Shown: positions 8,625 to 17,715, counted from the stretch's first letter. The stretch: DNA of 61,196 bases from Sphingobacteriales bacterium (GCA_016192105.1 JACPUV010000034.1:1-61196), one strand, 5' to 3'. A program made the numbers and translations. The notes: a model not told the origin generated them from the sequence alone.

Positions 8625-10637
8625 TTACTTTTTCTTCCTGAATACGATTTGTTCCGCTTGTTTAGCCACGACCATGTTAAAGAATTCCCTTAACATCTCG
8701 TATTCCTCCGGGAGGTAATTGGCCCTTACCACGCGGATACGGCTGCGGAAAGAGATGCCATTGCCTGATTGGGATAGCCGGTATTCAAATACCCCGTCGC
8801 CGTTTTCATTCATTTTCACCACCATGGACTTCGGCAACTCGTCCACTTCATATCCCGCCGGCACTTCCATCTGGAGATTATACGTCTTGTCGTATCCGTA
8901 CGGCATCTCTACCGGGTACGAACGCTCCGCCGACTTAAAGGGGTTATCTTTAATATTTTCGCCCAGTAAGGGATTAAAATACAGGATATCCTGTTTTTCC
9001 TCAAGGATATCAAATTCATACCGGAGTCCCAGTGGCTCATCATATTTCTCCAATGAATCCACCTCCAGTTTCGCGATGGAGGCTTCCACTCCAAAGGATT
9101 TTCTGATCTCTTTCACCAGTTCCTCCTTCCCTTTGTCACGGATCCGCTCCCGCAAACCGAGCGATTCAAAATAGCCGGGTACCTGGTTAATACTTCCCAC
9201 CATATTCCCCTTCTCATCATTGACCGCAAATACACTGGTGGTTTTTGCCTCTACCAATGTATCGCTTTCAAAATACAGGGCCGTGGCTGCGGAGCTTATT
9301 TCCCGGGCATGCCCGTTGTAACAACGGACAGGCAGCCGGCCAAAGCCCAGCAGCGGTACACTGGCATCCAGGAACACCTGGCGATTGTCCAGTTCCGCTT
9401 TCACCACCACATAATTGTACTGTGACATAAGGGGGTACAATTCATAACTCACTCCGTGGGAACGGGTGCTCAGCATCACCGGGGAGGCCGGGATCCCTTC
9501 GTGGCGCAACATAGCGGTAAGCAGCAGGTTGATCTCCGCCACTGAACCATTGCGGGATTTATACACGTTTTTAAGCGGCTGCGTCGCATACAGGGCAGAT
9601 GGGTCTGTACAGGTAAAATTACCCCGGACAAAGGCAAAAATTCTTCTCGCTTTTTCTTCCCGGGTGGAAGCCCCGAGGGTTACCAATTTCATTTCGTCAT
9701 CCATCCAGCCATTGTCCTTCGACAGCTTTTGCCCGAAATCTTCGTCATCGAGCATCCGCTGCGCCACTTTGGGCCAGGACTCCACATAATTATAAAAGTT
9801 CAGCGGCGGTCCCTGTGAAGCCAGTTGAAATTCGATCCTTGCCAGGTGATTCCGGAGTGTGGATGTGAAATTTTCCTCCTTTAATGCCGGCACCTTCCTC
9901 ATCACCCAGCGGTAATCATCCACATTGGCGTTAAACTGGTGACGTTCCGATGCGCCGGTTCCGCCATTGTCCACCACCACGAAGAACGTGGAACGGGTGT
10001 CTTTCTTGGCAATATCATAGGTCTTATAACCCCGGGTCAGTATGGTGTAGCGGAGAAATTCGGGAATGGATACATTGTATTCACTCCAGAGACAGGGATA
10101 TTCACCCTGGAAATTCCAGGACTGCAGGTTAGAAAGGAAATCCGACTTTTGGGTATATTCAAATTCAATGATCGAGCCTTCTTTTACATTGGGCATGGTG
10201 AACTTTTTCACGATCCATTCCTTGTTTATTTTATCCGTGAATACCGAACTTTTGGTATCGAGTTTGGTTTCCACCACTTTCCCGTTTTCCAGGTTATACG
10301 TCACTCCCCGGACCCGGTCCAGTTCTTCTTCGCTGTTCCCGCTTTTATAAAGGGAGATACTCACATTGGCGGCTTCAAACCCGTTTTTGTTCAGGATATG
10401 CACTCTCGAGTAATGCTTGTAAACCAGGGAAAACCCGAACTTGGAATTTCCCTCGATCTCCGTCCTGCCGATATCCGCAATGAACACGGCGTTGGCGTTA
10501 CTGTCAACCGGGTAAATCTTTACGTCAAAATCCTTTGCGGATACATTCCCATATTTTACGGGAGATTTGTCCTGAGAGTAAGCGAGCAGACTGCACATAC
10601 TGATAACCAGGGACAGGAGGACAGGTTTTGAACTCAT
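8625..10637 (-). CDS. exported DUF3857/transglutaminase-fold protein, catalytic residues replaced
   Basis: 670 residues with a signal peptide (MSSKPVLLSLVISMCSLLAYSQ). The domain order is the same as in the 4640-6658 product, and the two are close paralogues. The catalytic Cys position is V366 (motif NGSVAEIN) and the His position is Y409 (QYNYVVV), while D424 (FLDAS) is kept. It is first of the three-gene run, divergent from queG across a gap of roughly 110-150 bases that should hold the operon promoter; I see no consensus TAnnTTTG box there. Loss of the same two residues in both flanking paralogues suggests a conserved non-enzymatic role and not decay, since both frames are full length. Confidence 0.85.
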   Translation of the reverse strand: MSSKPVLLSLVISMCSLLAYSQDKSPVKYGNVSAKDFDVKIYPVDSNANAVFIADIGRTEIEGNSKFGFSLVYKHYSRVHILNKNGFEAANVSISLYKSGNSEEELDRVRGVTYNLENGKVVETKLDTKSSVFTDKINKEWIVKKFTMPNVKEGSIIEFEYTQKSDFLSNLQSWNFQGEYPCLWSEYNVSIPEFLRYTILTRGYKTYDIAKKDTRSTFFVVVDNGGTGASERHQFNANVDDYRWVMRKVPALKEENFTSTLRNHLARIEFQLASQGPPLNFYNYVESWPKVAQRMLDDEDFGQKLSKDNGWMDDEMKLVTLGASTREEKARRIFAFVRGNFTCTDPSALYATQPLKNVYKSRNGSVAEINLLLTAMLRHEGIPASPVMLSTRSHGVSYELYPLMSQYNYVVVKAELDNRQVFLDASVPLLGFGRLPVRCYNGHAREISSAATALYFESDTLVEAKTTSVFAVNDEKGNMVGSINQVPGYFESLGLRERIRDKGKEELVKEIRKSFGVEASIAKLEVDSLEKYDEPLGLRYEFDILEEKQDILYFNPLLGENIKDNPFKSAERSYPVEMPYGYDKTYNLQMEVPAGYEVDELPKSMVVKMNENGDGVFEYRLSQSGNGISFRSRIRVVRANYLPEEYEMLREFFNMVVAKQAEQIVFRKKK

Positions 10638-10786
10638 AGTGATGGTTTGTGTTTAAATTCGCGGAACGAAGCCCAATGATACAAAAAAGTTATAAAAAGT
10701 CCGGCAGATTAAAATCAGCCGGGTGAATAATAAAAAACAGCCCGTTTATTCTGAATAATATATACCGGCATACCACCCTCATCAAA

Positions 10787-11683
10787 TTGACTGCCAGGCG
10801 TCTCGGCTTTGCTTATTGCGGTATTGCCCGGGCGCAAAAACTCGAGGCGGATGCCCGGAGACTGGAGACCTGGTTAGGAAAGGGTATGCAGGGGACCATG
10901 CACTACATGGAAAATCATTTCGAGCTCCGGATAGATCCGACCCGCCTGGTACCCGGCGCCCGTTCGGTGATCACCTTATTACTGAATTATTTTCCTGCCG
11001 GGACACAGGCGGCCGGTGTCCCGAAAATTTCCCGGTATGCCTGGGGGAAGGATTACCATACGGTGATCCGCAATAAACTGGAAGAATTACTGGAAACGAT
11101 CCGTTCTGAAGCCGGGGAGATCAATGGCAGGGGCTTTGTGGACTCTGCCCCGGTACTCGAGCGGGCCTGGGCGCAGAAAAGCGGGCTGGGCTGGGTCGGC
11201 AAAAACGGGAACCTCCTTACCCGGGGAAGCGGTTCCTTTTTCTTTATCGCCACCCTGATCACCGACCTGGAACTGGATTACGATGCCCCCTATGCGAAAG
11301 ATTATTGCGGCAGTTGCACCCGTTGCCTGGATGCCTGTCCGACCAACGCCATACTCCCCGGCAAAGTAATTGACGGAAGCAAATGCATCTCTTATTTCAC
11401 CATTGAACTGAAAGAAGCGCTGATCCCCGGTTCGGTTAAAGGGAAATTTGATAACTGGATGTTCGGCTGTGATACCTGCCAGGAGGTTTGCCCCTGGAAC
11501 CGCTTTGCCCGGCCGACGGGAGAAGAAGCCTTCGAACCCCTGCCGGAAATTCTCCACCTCTCCACCAGCGAATGGGAGGCGATGAGTGAAACATCCTTCC
11601 GGAAAATATTCCGGGACTCCCCGCTGAAGAGGGCCAAATGGTCCGGCATTCAGCGCAACCTGAAATTTATCCGGGAAACTTAG
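10787..11683 (+). CDS. queG: epoxyqueuosine reductase QueG
   Basis: Last enzyme of queuosine tRNA modification: reduces epoxyqueuosine to queuosine using cobalamin and two 4Fe-4S clusters, in the cytosol. The first cluster motif CGSCTRCLDACP and the second CDTCQEVCPWN are both present, as is the N-terminal RRLGFAYCGIARA segment typical of the family. The listed start at 10787 is a TTG. The frame stays open upstream to 10727 and encodes NNIYRHTTLIK just before, which fits the family's usual N-terminus (N, x, T, LIK, then LGF). Real translation may therefore begin further upstream at a rare codon such as ATT 10748 or CTG 10751. The stop TAG overlaps the stop of the convergent gene at 11680. Confidence 0.95.
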   Translation: MTARRLGFAYCGIARAQKLEADARRLETWLGKGMQGTMHYMENHFELRIDPTRLVPGARSVITLLLNYFPAGTQAAGVPKISRYAWGKDYHTVIRNKLEELLETIRSEAGEINGRGFVDSAPVLERAWAQKSGLGWVGKNGNLLTRGSGSFFFIATLITDLELDYDAPYAKDYCGSCTRCLDACPTNAILPGKVIDGSKCISYFTIELKEALIPGSVKGKFDNWMFGCDTCQEVCPWNRFARPTGEEAFEPLPEILHLSTSEWEAMSETSFRKIFRDSPLKRAKWSGIQRNLKFIRET

Positions 11684-12258
11684 AAACCCCAGCCCAATTT
11701 TAACGACAATGCCCTGAGATTATATTTAAAGGACTCTGTATGCTCCGGGCAGGGCGGAATGAAACAGGGATAAACAGTGGTTATTTCCTCCCGGTGTATT
11801 TTATTGCTGAATCCCAGTTGGAGCAGGACCGCGTCGTTTTGCTTTCCCAACCCGACTTTATATCCCAACCCTGCGTTCCAGTACAGCCCGGGAATCATTC
11901 TGCGGGTAACGGTATTCCATCCATTGCTGATATATCCCCGGGAACTACCCCAGGGAAAATTAGCGCCTACCCCGGAAGAAAAATAAAATTTCCGGCGGGG
12001 TGCAATCCGGAAACCCCGCTCCCCTTCCCAGAACAGGGGAATACTGCGCTGGTAATACCAGTCGATTCCGGTACCGATCCCGGTAAACCAGTTTTGCCAG
12101 GCAATCCCGTTGATTGTCTGTACCAGGGGGGCAGTGCTGTTTTGCCCCACCAGGATCCCTGCCGTATTTTGAGAGGAGAACCGGGGTTTTCCCTGTGCAG
12201 ATAAAATCCCCGATACGGCCAGCAGGCAGATCACTAGGAAATTTTTTTTCATTTTCAC
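11680..12258 (-). CDS. small exported envelope protein, probable beta-barrel
   Basis: 192 residues. A signal peptide (MKKNFLVICLLAVSGILSAQG) is followed by alternating polar and aromatic stretches such as WQNWFTGIGTGIDWYYQR and GLYWNAGLGYKVGLG, and the protein ends in an aromatic residue (LKLGWGF), as outer-membrane barrels do. The start is either a GTG at 12258, overlapping the upstream stop as GTGA, or the ATG at 12252; both give the same signal peptide. It follows the LVIVD-type lipoprotein gene without a gap, so the two are translationally coupled. No enzymatic motif is visible. Confidence 0.72.
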   Translation of the reverse strand: MKMKKNFLVICLLAVSGILSAQGKPRFSSQNTAGILVGQNSTAPLVQTINGIAWQNWFTGIGTGIDWYYQRSIPLFWEGERGFRIAPRRKFYFSSGVGANFPWGSSRGYISNGWNTVTRRMIPGLYWNAGLGYKVGLGKQNDAVLLQLGFSNKIHREEITTVYPCFIPPCPEHTESFKYNLRALSLKLGWGF

Positions 12259-13508
12259 TTTTTTCGGTTAACAGAAATTTTACTGCGCAGGGTCAGGCTG
12301 ACCGGATTGCTGTAATCATATTGGTACAATCCATCCTTCGCCACCACGATGAGATTATTGTTCCAGGCAATGGCATCATAGGTTTCCAGCCCGGTAATAT
12401 GCTCTTTCAGCCGGAGATTGCCGGGGCTGGCCGCATCATATATTTTCAGGCCATCCCGCCCATCGCAGATAAACAAAAGATCACCTGATTTGGAAAGACC
12501 ATGCGGATTGGTCATGGTATAGGAATGCAGCAGGAAGGGTGAACTCATATTCGTTACATCCAGCACATCCAGTTGGTTGCTGGCGCTGCCAGAACAGGTG
12601 CTGCCGTCACGGAGCGTGACATAGGCATAGCTGCCATCTGTAATCACGGGATCACAGGCAGTGACATGTTGGAACTGTCCCTCCTGCACCGGCACAGCGG
12701 GGTTGCTGATATCATAGATAAACATACCGGAAGAAGAGCCAATAAATAATTTATTGCGGAACGGGTAGAGGGTTTCAATATTCCAGGGCATGTTAACAAC
12801 GGAAGCCTGCTGCGGATCCAACGGGTTGCTGAGGGAGTAGGTACGGAGCTGCCAGCTGTTCAGACAGTACATATAATTGTCCACGATGGAAAATCGGGCC
12901 ATGGAACCGGCGATTCCATTCGGGTTGCCGCCATTCGTATTATTTTGCATTCCCCCGGTCCCGGAGCTGGCATAGAGCATCACATCCTTTCTATCCCAGG
13001 AAAGATAAGTACTGTAATCCACCGTGGTATCCTTCCGGATCCAGTCAACTATGACCCGGCTGCTGTCTGCAACAAAGCCTCCCCCGAAATCACGCCCCGG
13101 GAAAACCTGTGGTATGTATTTTATAAAGCGGGCGGCCAGCGGATTGGTGATATCGACTACCACCAGGTCGGTATAGAGATCGGCAAAAAGGGTATTGCCT
13201 TTTACCGCGATGTCCAGGTTGCCGGGAATATTGATAAATGCTTTCAGGACCGGGTGGGCAGGGTTACTGTTATCAATGATATGCACTCCCTTGTCCACCT
13301 CATTCAGGAAAATATAATTCCCGGTAATGAATAATTTACCCGGCGATTCAACCGGGAGCGGGGTATTGGAACGGATATTGGCATACACTTCCGTCTTGCT
13401 CTTGTACACCGGTATGGCCATCGTATAGGTATAGCGGATCTGATCTTTAAGACAGGATTGAAAAAGGAAAGCGGTAAAGACCAGCAGCAGGGCAATTAAT
13501 TTTTTCAT
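12255..13508 (-). CDS. LVIVD-repeat surface lipoprotein
   Basis: 417 residues from the ATG at 13508 (an upstream start at 13532 would put polar residues before the signal). MKKLIALLLVFTAFLFQSC is a lipoprotein signal with lipobox FQSC, so the Cys is lipidated and the protein is anchored in the outer membrane. The rest is a run of beta-propeller-like repeats with the LVIVD signature: VHIIDNSNPAHP, LVVVDITNPLA, MFIYDISNPAVP, LDVLDVTNMSSP and LKIYDAASPGN. The repeats are usually protein- or ligand-binding; no substrate can be read. It sits between the barrel-type gene of the sigma factor cluster and the small envelope protein gene. Confidence 0.85.
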   Translation of the reverse strand: MKKLIALLLVFTAFLFQSCLKDQIRYTYTMAIPVYKSKTEVYANIRSNTPLPVESPGKLFITGNYIFLNEVDKGVHIIDNSNPAHPVLKAFINIPGNLDIAVKGNTLFADLYTDLVVVDITNPLAARFIKYIPQVFPGRDFGGGFVADSSRVIVDWIRKDTTVDYSTYLSWDRKDVMLYASSGTGGMQNNTNGGNPNGIAGSMARFSIVDNYMYCLNSWQLRTYSLSNPLDPQQASVVNMPWNIETLYPFRNKLFIGSSSGMFIYDISNPAVPVQEGQFQHVTACDPVITDGSYAYVTLRDGSTCSGSASNQLDVLDVTNMSSPFLLHSYTMTNPHGLSKSGDLLFICDGRDGLKIYDAASPGNLRLKEHITGLETYDAIAWNNNLIVVAKDGLYQYDYSNPVSLTLRSKISVNRKK

Positions 13509-13558
13509 ACGTCTGATTTGAATGGTTGACAAAAGGTCCTTTCCGACCGTTGCACGGT

Positions 13559-15049
13559 TTATTTTTTCAGGATCCAGCGGAACTGCAGCCCGTAACTGCC
13601 CAGGTGATTAAATTCAGGCGGGTTCTGCTTTTGCAGCTTACTGAAATGATAGTTGTAATAAAATCCGGCCGAAAGCGGATGCTTCCTGGCAGGGAATAAC
13701 AGGGCGGAAATACCGGTCTGGTAGGCCAGGCTGAATGAATTATAGACTTCCTTATCCCGGAAAAAAATCCGGGTTGGCCGGTCATAAACCAGGGCCTTTG
13801 TTCCAAGCAATACGGAAGGTACCAGCCCGTTTTCCCAATCCAGGGCGGGCAACTGCCGTCCCCTGTTAAGCTGCCAGTGAAACAACAACGGCACCTGCAG
13901 GTAATAATACCGGTTGCTGTACCTCGACAGGCTGCCTGCCTGATAATAACCCCCGCGTGTAACCGTAAAATAAGGGCTATTGATTGTCCTGGTGCTGTCA
14001 ACAAATACACCTACCCGTTGTTTGCCGGAATAATAAGCCAGGTTCAGTGCCAGGGAAAAAGCCGTTTTCTTTCCCAGTTTTCTTTTAGCATACCCGCCTG
14101 CCTGCCATGCCGTTCCTTTGAGCGGGATCGAATCCGCATAGCTTATATACGAGGATCCGCCGGGATTGGACATACCGCCTGACTGGTAAAGGTCAAAACT
14201 TTTTTGACTGAAGAGATCCAGGTTCCCGTTGCTGAGCCGGGCTTCGCCAAACGCGAGTCCCATACCGGTCTCCCATTTATGGGTTGTTTCCTTCTTTTTC
14301 TTTTTGACCGGGTGCACTTCTTCTTTCTGTGCGATCATCCGTGATACCGTATCCAGGGCTGTAACCGGCTCACCACTGTTTACTACTGCCGGCACCGGTT
14401 TGATTTCCTTTTTTTCCACCACCGGTTCGCCGGCTGACACCGCGGGGGGCAGGGTATTCACAGAAAGGGGTTCTCCTGTTTTAGTGGGTAAAAGAGCGGA
14501 TGCGGGGATATGGTTGTTAGAAACAGAAAGTTTTTTCTTCTCCCCGCTTTTTGCATTATTTACCGTTATGGGTATAACCGGCGCGGATAAATTTTTGAAG
14601 AGATCATTTTTGTGGTTGCTTTTATCGCCGGCCCTGACCCGGTTCTTTTGCTCTTTACTGCCTGTTACAGAGATTACATCCTGCCGGTTGCTGTTTTCAT
14701 CGCCTGCAGCAGGCGGAGCTACTGTTGTTTTTTCAATTTTCCCCGGGGAGTTTATTTCCGGCGGCCGGTCTTCCGTATGAGAGGCTGTCGCGGTTGACGG
14801 AGCAGGAGATTCATTTTTGCTTACCGTAAGGATCCGGGACCGGCCGGGATTTCCCATCCACCACCAGCCGGACAGGCCACAGAGTAAAAGGCCGCCCAGG
14901 GTAAACCAGAAAAAAATAATTCTTCTTCTTTTTCGTTCCCGGATGCGGCGTTCCACCTCCGGCCATACGGGAGCGGAGGGCTGCAGGCGGAATTCCGCCA
15001 TTTTTTCGGCTACCCCTTTTTCAAATTCATTTTCCCGCATAAAGTCCAT
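13559..15049 (-). CDS. anti-sigma-like head, membrane helix and beta-barrel-like C-terminus
   Basis: 496 residues. Residues 1-42 form a short charged cytosolic head (EFEKGVAEKMAEF, then VWPEVERRIRERKRRR). Residues about 43-66 form one membrane helix (IIFFWFTLGGLLLCGLSGWW). Residues about 70-250 are a Pro/Ser/Thr/Lys-rich linker, and about 255-496 look like an outer-membrane barrel: WETGMGLAFGEARL, alternating Tyr-rich strands, and the terminal strand GSYGLQFRWILKK. The start overlaps the end of the sigma factor gene by 23 bases (14 if the ATG at 15040 is used), so the two are coupled. The head length and position suggest an anti-sigma role, but no known anti-sigma domain is recognised by eye. 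Confidence 0.75.
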   Translation of the reverse strand: MDFMRENEFEKGVAEKMAEFRLQPSAPVWPEVERRIRERKRRRIIFFWFTLGGLLLCGLSGWWWMGNPGRSRILTVSKNESPAPSTATASHTEDRPPEINSPGKIEKTTVAPPAAGDENSNRQDVISVTGSKEQKNRVRAGDKSNHKNDLFKNLSAPVIPITVNNAKSGEKKKLSVSNNHIPASALLPTKTGEPLSVNTLPPAVSAGEPVVEKKEIKPVPAVVNSGEPVTALDTVSRMIAQKEEVHPVKKKKKETTHKWETGMGLAFGEARLSNGNLDLFSQKSFDLYQSGGMSNPGGSSYISYADSIPLKGTAWQAGGYAKRKLGKKTAFSLALNLAYYSGKQRVGVFVDSTRTINSPYFTVTRGGYYQAGSLSRYSNRYYYLQVPLLFHWQLNRGRQLPALDWENGLVPSVLLGTKALVYDRPTRIFFRDKEVYNSFSLAYQTGISALLFPARKHPLSAGFYYNYHFSKLQKQNPPEFNHLGSYGLQFRWILKK

Positions 15050-15587
15050 TTTTTATGACTGAATTTTTCTCCACCCAGCTGATCAGCAGGTTCCGGGCCC
15101 TGGCATACTGCGAACGGGAGGTCCCATCAGTAATACCCAGCATCTCCCCGATCTCCACATGCGTATATCCTTCCACGGCATGGAGATTGAAAATAGTCTG
15201 GTAACCGGTGGGTAACTGCCGGATCAGTTCCGCCAGTTCTTTAGCCGACATCGTCACTTCCGCATCGTTGTCCGTGACCGGGTGCAGGGTATCATTGGTA
15301 TCAAAGGAAAGATCGGTCCGGTACCGGCTGTGTTTTTTTAAAAAATTCAGCCCGGTGGTCACCATGATCCGCCGGATCCAGGCACCCAGTTCCCCCTCGA
15401 ATTTATACGTATGCAGGTGCCGGTAAACTTTTACAAAGCCGTCCTGCAATACATCTTCCGCATCGGCCAGGGATTTGGTATAGCGATAACATACGCCCAG
15501 CATCTGCCCGGAAAACCGGTCAAACAGTTCTTTCTGGGCAGCCGGTTTGCCTTTGAGGCAGTTCCGTACCAATTGACGTTCATCCAT
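15027..15587 (-). CDS. ECF-type RNA polymerase sigma factor
   Basis: 186 residues. Region 2 (about 20-90) contains FDRFSGQMLGVCYRYTKSLADAEDVLQDGFVKVYRHL, the classic sigma-70 region 2 pattern. Region 4 (about 125-175) contains LPTGYQTIFNLHAVEGYTHVEIGEMLGI and the recognition-helix segment GTSRSQYARARNLL. Such factors direct transcription of small envelope or stress regulons and are normally held by a membrane partner. The next gene overlaps this one and encodes a protein with a short cytosolic head and a membrane helix, the likely partner. The gap upstream (15588-15649) is short and holds no recognisable TAnnTTTG box, which would be consistent with self-controlled transcription. Confidence 0.95.
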   Translation of the reverse strand: MDERQLVRNCLKGKPAAQKELFDRFSGQMLGVCYRYTKSLADAEDVLQDGFVKVYRHLHTYKFEGELGAWIRRIMVTTGLNFLKKHSRYRTDLSFDTNDTLHPVTDNDAEVTMSAKELAELIRQLPTGYQTIFNLHAVEGYTHVEIGEMLGITDGTSRSQYARARNLLISWVEKNSVIKNGLYAGK

Positions 15588-15649
15588 GTTATCGAATACT
15601 GATTGACTGACAACCGGGGCCTTTCGGGCGTTGCATGGCCCGTGCCGGA

Positions 15650-16510
15650 TCAGAAATCATTTTCCTGCTGCAGGTATTGTAATTGTTTTACAAAAGCGGC
15701 CCAGGTGGTTTTTACATCCGGGTGCCTGTAATATTTGTAGAAGAGTTGCAGGGTTCCGGCCAGGTTCTTTCCAAAGGAATAATAATAAACAACCAGGTTC
15801 AGGGCTATTTCCTTGCGGAGACCGTTATCCTGGGCAATATCCTCTTCCAGCGGCTGGTAGGGTTGTTCCCCGAGTTTATCCAGGTTATCCAGGATAAGAG
15901 TCTTCAGCTCGGGGTCACCGGGCTGAACCTTCATTTTCCCTTTGTGATAGCGGAGCAGGATCGTACTGATATGCTGCGGGGCCACGTCCGTACTATCCTC
16001 ATACCCGCAGGCAAAACAGGTAAAGAAATAGCCAAACTGTTCGTGGAAATCGTATATGAATTCTTTTTCTTTCGTGATGATCGTATTGCCTGCAAATAAT
16101 TTAACGGTCTGCCGGTATTTACCCGGAGCCATGTACGTAAAGACATAGATCTCATCGCAGCAATGAGCGCCGCCGGTAAAATTGGAAATCAGCAGCTCTT
16201 TTTTCCCGTCATTATCCATATCGCAGAATACATGATCCGCATACAGGGATGGCGTGTTTTCGTCCGGAGCAAAACGCTTCATCAGCGCCGATAGCGAACG
16301 GGTCTTCCCGTCTTTCAGCATCAGTAAAATTTTTCCGGGAGATTTGCTCTTCTCCCCTTCCCGGAAAAAGATCGTGGTCGGGTCCGTGGGAATATCAAGG
16401 GCGCTGTCCCGGGCGAACAGAACAGTATCTGCGGGTACCTGGGTACGGGATGGAGTGGCTGCCAGCACAGCCAAAACCAAAAGCGGGATAATTTTCAGGC
16501 TTTGCATCAT
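15650..16510 (-). CDS. exported protein with FG-GAP/calcium-loop-like segment
   Basis: 286 residues with a signal peptide (about MQSLKIIPLLVLAVLAATPSRTQ). The segment VFCDMDNDGKKELLISNF carries a D-x-D-x-D-G calcium-binding loop of the FG-GAP/VCBS type. It is followed by GGAHCCDEIYVF and a second Cys-containing stretch FFTCFACGYEDS. The C-terminal half (about 190-286) looks helical (DLAQDNGLRKEIALNLVVYYY-like). I do not recognise a named family. It is not obviously coupled to the sigma factor gene, although the two are only 62 bases apart on the same strand. Confidence 0.7.
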   Translation of the reverse strand: MMQSLKIIPLLVLAVLAATPSRTQVPADTVLFARDSALDIPTDPTTIFFREGEKSKSPGKILLMLKDGKTRSLSALMKRFAPDENTPSLYADHVFCDMDNDGKKELLISNFTGGAHCCDEIYVFTYMAPGKYRQTVKLFAGNTIITKEKEFIYDFHEQFGYFFTCFACGYEDSTDVAPQHISTILLRYHKGKMKVQPGDPELKTLILDNLDKLGEQPYQPLEEDIAQDNGLRKEIALNLVVYYYSFGKNLAGTLQLFYKYYRHPDVKTTWAAFVKQLQYLQQENDF

Positions 16511-16596
16511 CCGGATTCTTCATAAAGGTAGAAAAAAGAGGATCACCCGGGCAAGGAAACACGCTTAAACCCGGGGCCTGAACTGCGTCCGGCTGT

Positions 16597-17094
16597 TTAA
16601 TACACAATGGGTACAATTACCCGGGTCATATCCCATTCAATCACCATAAAGCCTGACTCAAGAAAACGGATGGTCAGTTGCTCCACCGTATCGCCTGTTT
16701 TCTGTACCGGTACTTTCACGGAAGCCACATCCTTGTCTTTGTATTTCCCATAACTGAAAGCGCCCCATTGGCCCAATTGGGCATTCAGGATGATGGTCCA
16801 TTCTGTTTCGCCGGGGATGGCAAACAGGGTGTATGTACCGGCTTTTACATCCGCAGTACCGAATTTCACATCTTTGGCAAAACTGATCGTAGTGGCCTCG
16901 TCAGCACCAACCCGCCATACCACCCCGAATTTTTCCAGCGAACCAAAAATTTCGCGGCCCTTTTTATAAGGACGTCCGTAAGTAACTTTTGTATTCGCAT
17001 TACTTACCGTATCATGCGGGCTTTTCCGGGTAGCATCCTGCGCCTGGCAGCCAAAGGCGGAGAAAACAGTGAGGAGTAAGAGAAGTTTTTTCAT
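16597..17094 (-). CDS. DUF2911 family exported protein
   Basis: 165 residues with a signal sequence (MKKLLLLLTVFSAFGCQAQ). It contains the DUF2911 hallmarks: VTYGRPYKKGREIFGSL, WRVGADEATTISFAKDV, and GTYTLFAIPGETEWTIILN. Cys16 sits in a lipobox-like context (AFGC), so lipidation is possible. These proteins are common in Bacteroidota and of unproven function. It lies about 86 bases before the exported gene at 15650-16510 and about 130 bases after the SRPBCC gene on the same strand. Confidence 0.88.
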   Translation of the reverse strand: MKKLLLLLTVFSAFGCQAQDATRKSPHDTVSNANTKVTYGRPYKKGREIFGSLEKFGVVWRVGADEATTISFAKDVKFGTADVKAGTYTLFAIPGETEWTIILNAQLGQWGAFSYGKYKDKDVASVKVPVQKTGDTVEQLTIRFLESGFMVIEWDMTRVIVPIVY

Positions 17095-17223
17095 ATTCGT
17101 AGTTTAAGGGTTAATTCTTGTACCGCCTGCCTGCGGTTCCTATACAGCAGACAGTCCGCTGCATAAAGTTAAGTTCCGGAAAGCCCGGACACTTGCCGCT
17201 TATCAAATTGGGGTCTTCGCCGC

Positions 17224-17715
17224 TTACTCCAGGTGTTTTTTCAGTTTACCGAGTCCCTGTTCCATCAGGGGGCCATATCTTTTCTCCAGCAGCAGGCTGG
17301 AAAATTTTTCCCAGGGATACCAGCTGAGCCGGAAGTCCATATACCACTGTACAGTAACCTGGCCGTTGCCCGGCTGCAGCAGGGTCCATCCCATCGATGC
17401 TTTTTCCGTGTTTTTCGTGGAGTGAGCCGCCATGACTGTTGTATCAGTAAACCCGGTGATCATCAATGACTGGTTGCCCGGCATCCGGATCCCTTTTACC
17501 ACGTCGTCGGCTTTATACAATTCGAGGGTATCGGCACCCGGGTACCAGTTTTTCCAGTTGGCAGGATCATCGATCTGCCGCAGCACAGCATCACGGGAGC
17601 TGCGGATATCCACTGCTTTGGATATCCGGATATGGGAAGGGAAAAACAGGGAGATCCCGGTGATCAGCAGGAAGAAAAAAACAACACTGATAAAAGCCAG
17701 TTTAATGAATCGCAT
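17224..17715 (-). CDS. SRPBCC (START-like) family protein with N-terminal membrane anchor
   Basis: 163 residues. An N-terminal helix (AFISVVFFFLLITGISLFF) should anchor or export it. It is followed by a helix-grip ligand-binding domain of the polyketide cyclase/dehydrase type: RISKAVDIRSSRDAVLRQI, DDPANWKNWYPG and the C-terminal long helix RYGPLMEQGLGKLKKHL. These domains bind hydrophobic ligands; the ligand here is unknown. It starts 30 bases after the stop of the ABC-2 permease gene, so the two may share a transcript. Confidence 0.83.
   Translation of the reverse strand: MRFIKLAFISVVFFFLLITGISLFFPSHIRISKAVDIRSSRDAVLRQIDDPANWKNWYPGADTLELYKADDVVKGIRMPGNQSLMITGFTDTTVMAAHSTKNTEKASMGWTLLQPGNGQVTVQWYMDFRLSWYPWEKFSSLLLEKRYGPLMEQGLGKLKKHLE

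Noticed and set aside
4640..10637. Outer DUF3857 genes as decaying pseudogenes
   Set aside because: Both frames are full length with signal peptides, and both lose the same two residues while keeping the Asp, which fits selection rather than decay.
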